Positions 59,952-64,000 of a DNA stretch of 64,000 nt are shown in pieces (positions within the stretch are counted from its first letter, which is position 1; each line of letters starts with the position of its first letter). Source of the DNA: Mycobacterium yunnanensis (GTDB lineage Bacteria > Actinomycetota > Actinomycetes > Mycobacteriales > Mycobacteriaceae). Position numbers and translations under genes: made by a program. The notes under the pieces are model-generated. The model was not told the DNA's origin, ran no database searches, and was given only the letters and a program-made list of their open reading frames with translations. The stretch is from positions 298,213-362,212 of the forward strand of contig NZ_JACKVK010000004.1 in the NCBI RefSeq assembly GCF_025823185.1. The letters are read 5' to 3'.

Positions 59952-60818
59952 ATGACCGCCACGCTCGACCTGCGTTTCGAAATCCGCGAGTTCCTGAGGT
60001 CGCGCCGTGCCCGGGTCACCCCTCAGACCGCAGGACTGCCCGCCTACGGCGGGCAACGCCGAGTCGAGGGTCTGCGTCGCGAGGAGGTTGCCATGCTCGC
60101 GGGTGTCTCCGTCGACTACTACGTGCGCATGGAACGGGGCGGCCTGGCCGGCGCCTCGGACGACGTGCTCGACGCTCTGGGGAGGGCGTTGCGCCTCTCC
60201 GCCGACGAGCACGAGCATCTCTTTCATCTCGCGCGCCAGTCGCGTCTGCCCGGTGGTCCACGTCAGCGCACGCCGGTTGCGGCGGTACGTCCAGCGCTAC
60301 AGCAGGTACTCGACGCGATCACCGGTGCGCCGGCGGTGGTCCGCAACGGGCGCCACGACGTGCTCGCGATGAATCGGCCTGGTCGCGCGCTGTTTTCACC
60401 AATATTCGCCGACCATCGGCGACCGGCGAATGCGGCGCGGTTCGTCTACACGTGTCCCACGGAGGCCGAGGCGTTCTTCGTCGACTACGACCGTGCGGCG
60501 ACGAATGCGGCTGCGGTGTTGCGCATGGAGGTGGGCTGCAATCCCCACGATGAGGAGCTCATTGCCTTGGTGGGCGAATTGTCGTCCTGCAGTGAACGCT
60601 TTCGGCGCGAATGGGCATCGCGGGACGTGCGGTTGCACGGCCATGGGAGCAAGCGTCTCAATCATCCGGTGGTGGGTCGACTCGACCTGGACTTCGAATC
60701 GATGGTCCTACCTACTGATCCGGGGCTTCATCTGAACGTCTACACCGCACCCGCGGGAGGGCCCACTGCCGACGATTTAGCCCGCTTGGCGACGTGGGCC
60801 AGCGAGCAGCCGTGGTGA
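59952..60818 (+). CDS. MmyB-like XRE transcriptional regulator
   Basis: 288 residues. The N-terminal helix-turn-helix (LRSRRARVTPQTAGLPAYGG, RRVEGLRREEVAMLAGVSVD YYVRMERG) is followed by a PAS-like MmyB ligand domain (PAVVRNGRHDVLAMNRPGRA, FEVDYDRAAT-type region, CSERFRREWASRDVRLHGHG). Such regulators typically control a neighbouring SDR or oxidoreductase gene, and one lies just upstream. The ligand is likely a fatty acid or similar by family analogy. Confidence 0.87.
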   Translation: MTATLDLRFEIREFLRSRRARVTPQTAGLPAYGGQRRVEGLRREEVAMLAGVSVDYYVRMERGGLAGASDDVLDALGRALRLSADEHEHLFHLARQSRLPGGPRQRTPVAAVRPALQQVLDAITGAPAVVRNGRHDVLAMNRPGRALFSPIFADHRRPANAARFVYTCPTEAEAFFVDYDRAATNAAAVLRMEVGCNPHDEELIALVGELSSCSERFRREWASRDVRLHGHGSKRLNHPVVGRLDLDFESMVLPTDPGLHLNVYTAPAGGPTADDLARLATWASEQPW

Positions 60819-61218
60819 CCACCTTCACCTCCCGCGTGACGCGATGCATCGGCCTGGGAATCCTGTGACCACCAGCGCTCCGTCGGCCGGTCGGCTGTGG
60901 AATTGCTGTGCCGGAAAGCTCGGGTAGAGCGCTCCCCACTCGACGGCCGCACGAGTCCGACGGGCGTCGGCGACCGGGTAGGCCGTAGCACCGACATCGC
61001 AATGTCATTGACGTCGACACCGGCCCAATGACGAGGATCCGCGGCTGTCGACCGGGCAGCTTCCTTCGCCGTGATCACGTTTTGCTGAACGCCGATTCGT
61101 CGTTGGCGGTAACCTACGACCCGTGGGCCGACGACTGACCTTCGCTCTCCGCGACCGTCGACCCATCTCCAAGCGATGATGCGTCGTGGCGCATTGGCCT
61201 GACCGTCTGAGGGACGAC
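60819..61218. other. 400-bp region without a convincing gene
   Basis: Open frames here are short and have unlikely composition. The left third is high-GC, and 61060-61110 is slightly AT-richer and may hold the promoter of the next operon (GTTTTGCTGAACGCCGATTC, GGTAACCTACG). I saw no tRNA, no hairpin array and no clear gene remnant. Confidence 0.4.
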
Positions 61219-61564
61219 ATGATCAACGATATCCACGATCCTGGTACGCCGTTGCGAAGTTCTGGTGCGGCAACACTTCTCATCGGGCAGCGGGTGCGTG
61301 CGGGCCGTGAGGACGACTATCTGGCCTGGCAAGGGAAGGTTGGTGCTGCGGCGGGTCGGTACCCCGGTTTTCGGGGTGTGGAGCTGCGGGAGCCGGCTGA
61401 CGGTCAGTCCGATTGGGTGGTGGTGTATCACTTCGATTCGGTGGCCACCATGCAGACGTGGCTCAACAGCGCCACACGCCAGGAGTTCCTCGATCGCGGT
61501 GCGGACCTGTTCGACGGTCCCGGCACCCAGCAGGTAATCGCGCAGGAGGGCCGGGTCGACGACT

Positions 61565-61682
61565 CCTTGGTGACGGTGGTGGTCAGTCACCGCGTCGACG
61601 CCGAGCAGGTGGCCGAGTTCTTGGCCTGGCAGGAGGAGATCCGCGCCGCTGAGGCGACGTTCGCGGGGTTCCGAGGGTCGGA
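61565..61682 (+). repeat. 118-bp tandem repeat, copy 1
   Basis: Begins CCTTGGTGACGGTGGTGG and ends CCGAGGGTCGGA; identical base for base to copy 2 at 61683-61800. The length is not a multiple of three. Confidence 0.98.
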
Positions 61683-61800
61683 CCTTGGTGACGGTGGTGG
61701 TCAGTCACCGCGTCGACGCCGAGCAGGTGGCCGAGTTCTTGGCCTGGCAGGAGGAGATCCGCGCCGCTGAGGCGACGTTCGCGGGGTTCCGAGGGTCGGA
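61683..61800 (+). repeat. 118-bp tandem repeat, copy 2
   Basis: Directly abuts copy 1 and is 100% identical. No extra homology at the junctions, so the boundary is exact. Confidence 0.98.
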
Positions 61801-62316
61801 GATCTTCCGTCCCGTCGAGGGGGTGCAGGAGGAGTGGACCATCTCGTACAAGTTCGACGACGCCGAGCATCTGGATGCGTGGTTGACCTCGGAGGTGCGT
61901 CAGCGGTTGTTGTCCGATGAGCGTTTCGCCGATTTCTCGTTGCGTCGCATCGATCATTCGTTTGGCACGTGGTTTGACTACGGCGACACCGATGCCCCGC
62001 CGCCGTCGGATTTCAAGACCTCCATTGCGGTGTGGATGGGGCTCTATCCGACGGTGGTGATCTTGACCTTGCTGACCGCGCCTTTGGGTATGCCGCTGTG
62101 GTTGGGCATGTTGGTGGGCAACCTGTTGTCGAGTTTCGTGATGAGTTATGTGGTGATGCCGTTCTACGGGAACCCGATCTTGCGGTTCTGGATGTCACCG
62201 GGCAAGGACGCTCGTCAACCGTTGACCAACCTGGCGGGCTTCGCGTTGGTGTTGGCGATCAACGCCGCATGGGCCATCCTGTTCTATCTCGTCACCACCA
62301 AGTTCTGGACCCTGCC

Positions 62317-63558
62317 ATGACCAACGCTCCCGCACCGCCTCGTCACCTCCTCGCCATCCTGCTGTGCGTCATCCCGCTGAGTCAGATCCCGCTTGACGTG
62401 TACACCCCGGCGCTCCCTCAGATGGTCGTCGACCTGGGATCCACACCGGCCGCACTGCAAGGCACCGTCACCGTCTACATGCTGGGCTTGGCCGTCGGGT
62501 TCATTCCGGTGGGGGTGATGGCCGACGCATGGGGTCGCAAGCGCGTGCTTCTGGCGTCCCTCGTGGTGGTGGTCGCCACCAGCGTCCTGTGCGCCGTCGC
62601 TCCAAACGTGGGTTTCCTCCTGGCGGTCCGCTTCCTTCAGGGGCTCGCGGCGTGTGCGTGCATGGTGCTGTCGTATGCCGTTGCGGCGGACTCCTTTCGC
62701 GGTCCCAAGCTGACTTCGGTGTCCGGCATTCTGGGTGCGGCGTGGGGCTTGGCCCCGGTTATCGCGCCCGCCGTCGGCGGCGTGTTGGTGCAGTACACGA
62801 CGTGGCGGATGGTGTTCGGGTTGGTGGCCGTCCTGGCCGCCGCGGTCGCCGTCCTCGTCGCGACCGCGCTGCCCGAGACCCTGGCGCCAACGAATCGCAC
62901 GCCCATAGCCGTGCGCGCCACGTCGCAGGCCGTGGCGCACACCATGCGTAACCCGGTGTTCGGTTGTTTCGTGCTGGTCTTTGGGCTCATGGCCTCCACG
63001 CAACTAGCCTTTGGCGTTGCGGGACCGTTCCTGTATCAGGCTGGACTCGGTTTCGCGCCCGCCGCCTATGGGGCAATCGCGCTGGCGGTCGGAGCGGCGA
63101 ACCTGTTGGGCGAGTTGGCGTGTGGGTACTTCGCGGTACGCATCAGCACGAGGAAGCTCGCCTGCGGTGCGCTGGCAGCGTTCGCGTTGGGCACGGCGGT
63201 GCTGCTGGTGTCCGCGCTGACGATTGGTCTCGACGCGTGGGCTCTGACGATCGGTGCGGCGTTGGCACTGGCGGGCTGCGGCGTGCTGTGCCCTCAGATG
63301 TACGGGTTGGCCCTCGGGCTGTTCACCAAGAACCTCGGGTTGGTGGGCGGAATCGCCAGCGCCGGCTGCTATTTGATCGTGAGTGTGGCATTGGCGGCCG
63401 TGGGCGCCCTGCCCGAGAACGACCAAAGTACGTTGGGCTGGCTGTATGTCGTGTGCGGCGCGGCCGCCTTCGTGCTCCTCATCTGGGCGACGGCCGAGCG
63501 CCGTGCCCGCCATTCGCAGCTAGAGTCACCACCACCGATCAGGGAGCAGAGTTCATGA
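62317..63558 (+). CDS. MFS transporter (Bcr/CflA-type drug or metabolite exporter)
   Basis: 413 residues, 12 predicted membrane helices. Family marks: IPLSQIPLDVYTPALPQMVV in helix 1, LGLAVGFIPVGVMADAWGRK RVLL (the MFS loop 2-3 motif), GSILGAAWGLAPVIAPAVGG-like region (GILGAAWGLAPVIAPAVGGV) and TTWRMVFGLVAVLAA. Bcr/CflA proteins export drugs or metabolites by proton antiport. Its ATG overlaps the ABM gene stop and its stop overlaps the guanine deaminase gene, so the three are one translation unit; a purine-like substrate is an inference. Confidence 0.87.
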   Translation: MTNAPAPPRHLLAILLCVIPLSQIPLDVYTPALPQMVVDLGSTPAALQGTVTVYMLGLAVGFIPVGVMADAWGRKRVLLASLVVVVATSVLCAVAPNVGFLLAVRFLQGLAACACMVLSYAVAADSFRGPKLTSVSGILGAAWGLAPVIAPAVGGVLVQYTTWRMVFGLVAVLAAAVAVLVATALPETLAPTNRTPIAVRATSQAVAHTMRNPVFGCFVLVFGLMASTQLAFGVAGPFLYQAGLGFAPAAYGAIALAVGAANLLGELACGYFAVRISTRKLACGALAAFALGTAVLLVSALTIGLDAWALTIGAALALAGCGVLCPQMYGLALGLFTKNLGLVGGIASAGCYLIVSVALAAVGALPENDQSTLGWLYVVCGAAAFVLLIWATAERRARHSQLESPPPIREQSS

Positions 63559-64000
63559 CGCAGGTTCATTTTGGTCACGTCTTCCACGTCGCGGGCACTG
63601 CGTTGGTGACCGAGGCTGCCGCGGCGTTGGTGTCGATCCCTGATGGTGCGTTGGTCGTCGACGACGACGGTGTGATCGTGTTCTGCGGCCAACGAGACTC
63701 GCTGCCAGAGGAATACGCGTCTGTGCCGGTCAACGATCATCGTGGTGGGTTCTTGTTGCCGGGTTTCGTCGACACTCACGTGCACTTCCCGCAGACCTAC
63801 GCTGGTGACTCCTACGGTGGGGGCCAGTTGTTGGAGTGGCTCAACCTTTGCATCTTCCCCTCGGAAGCCAAGTTCGCTGATCCTGAGTTCGCCGCGCGGG
63901 CGGCGGTGGAGTTCTGCAACCGGCGCATCGCCGTCGGGACGACTGCGGCGATGGTGTTCGGGTCGGCGTTCCCGCATGCGCAGGATTCGTTGTTCGAACG
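63555..64000 (+). CDS. guaD: Guanine deaminase, N-terminal part, cut by window edge
   Basis: 148 codons present. Amidohydrolase metal motif FLLPGFVDTHVHFPQT (HxH), then GGGQLLEWLNLCIFPSEAKF and AARAAVEFCNRRIAVGTTAA, matching guanine deaminase. It converts guanine to xanthine and ammonia in purine salvage or catabolism. The ATG overlaps the MFS stop (ATGA). The rest of the active site lies outside the window. Confidence 0.88.
   Translation, partial: MTQVHFGHVFHVAGTALVTEAAAALVSIPDGALVVDDDGVIVFCGQRDSLPEEYASVPVNDHRGGFLLPGFVDTHVHFPQTYAGDSYGGGQLLEWLNLCIFPSEAKFADPEFAARAAVEFCNRRIAVGTTAAMVFGSAFPHAQDSLFE

Larger units (their letters stand above)
61219..62320 (+). pseudogene. Two-domain antibiotic-biosynthesis-monooxygenase (ABM) membrane protein, frameshifted by a 118-bp tandem duplication
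   Basis: The 5' part (TLLIGQRVRAGREDDYLAWQ, YPGFRGVELREPADG) is an ABM ferredoxin-like domain, and a second one begins TVVVSHRVDAEQVAEFLAWQ. After a second copy of 118 bp the frame is lost and translation ends at 61770. Removing one copy restores a 327-residue protein: two ABM domains, then three membrane helices (SIAVWMGLYPTVVILTLLTA, WLGMLVGNLLSSFVMSYVVM, AGFALVLAINAAWAILFYLV). GAGGG precedes the ATG. Its stop overlaps the MFS gene by 4 bp. Possibly recent, reversible, or an assembly error. Confidence 0.85.

Noticed and set aside
60740..61078. Minus-strand 112-codon frame in the 60.8-61.2 kb gap (opening MITAKEAARSTAADPRHWAG)
   Set aside because: The opening faintly suggests a gas-vesicle or cell-surface family, but composition is poor, it overlaps the upstream regulator's end and the similarity is too weak to call.
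1..64000. tRNA, rRNA, CRISPR arrays, IS elements, phage genes
   Set aside because: None seen. The DUF222/HNH genes are not evidence of mobility by themselves, and the only perfect tandem repeat is the 118-bp pair.

Overview
The window is high-GC, densely coded actinobacterial DNA and looks like a chromosome segment of a rapidly growing mycobacterium (Mycolicibacterium-like). The evidence is a cutinase, a RipD-type NlpC/P60 pseudo-hydrolase, a FadD32-like fatty-acyl-AMP ligase, an LmeA/DUF2993 protein, two DUF222/HNH (13E12-type) genes, a Ddn-like deazaflavin oxidoreductase, a PPOX/F420-type protein, a broken aac(2')-I acetyltransferase, and many starts that look leaderless (a -10 hexamer 6-7 nt before the start codon). 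I see no tRNA, rRNA, CRISPR array, IS element or prophage. The species call is inference.

Layout. 1-10.9 kb: start of a URC1/GTP cyclohydrolase II-like gene, methyltransferase and VOC genes, a GNAT, a MenC-like protein lacking every catalytic residue, cutinase, GabP permease, a secreted protein made of seven 16-residue repeats, Tpx, RipD, a reductase and a DUF222/HNH gene. 11.2-21.6 kb: an orphan FAAL, then an organosulfur-scavenging region: SfnB/DszC-like flavoprotein, SsuD-like and DszA/NtaA-like monooxygenases on the minus strand, facing a MetNIQ-type transporter plus a second DszA/NtaA-like enzyme on the plus strand. 22-33 kb: DDAH, metallophosphoesterase, LmeA-like protein, a GntR regulator divergent from ACC deaminase with palindromes between them, a GlxA-type regulator followed by an MBL hydrolase and an S4 protein, a second DUF222/HNH gene, a PPOX protein and an AraC regulator.

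33-36.5 kb: FKBP lipoprotein, a secreted RNase Sa-like RNase with its barstar inhibitor, the aac(2')-I pseudogene and a small gene behind a strong inverted repeat. 36.5-45 kb: one probable eight-gene minus-strand operon (XRE-cupin regulator, Amidohydro_3 hydrolase, PotABCD-like ABC transporter, FAD amine oxidoreductase, PhnZ-like HD protein), best read as an uncharacterised uptake and catabolic system for an amine or aminophosphonate. 45-56 kb: secreted proteins, epoxide hydrolase, TetR regulator and amidase with tandem operators, epimerases/SDRs, a Ddn-like protein and a membrane GGDEF-EAL protein. 56-61 kb: Abi-alpha-like and DUF445 proteins, GAF-ANTAR, SDR, XRE regulator. 61.2-64 kb: a translationally coupled set (two-domain ABM membrane protein, MFS exporter, guanine deaminase) whose first gene is frameshifted by a perfect 118-bp tandem duplication.

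Most useful points: the 118-bp duplication, the aac(2')-I deletion, the catalytically dead MenC homologue, the 36.5-45 kb operon, the sulfur region, and three convergent gene pairs whose two TAG stop codons share one CTAG.
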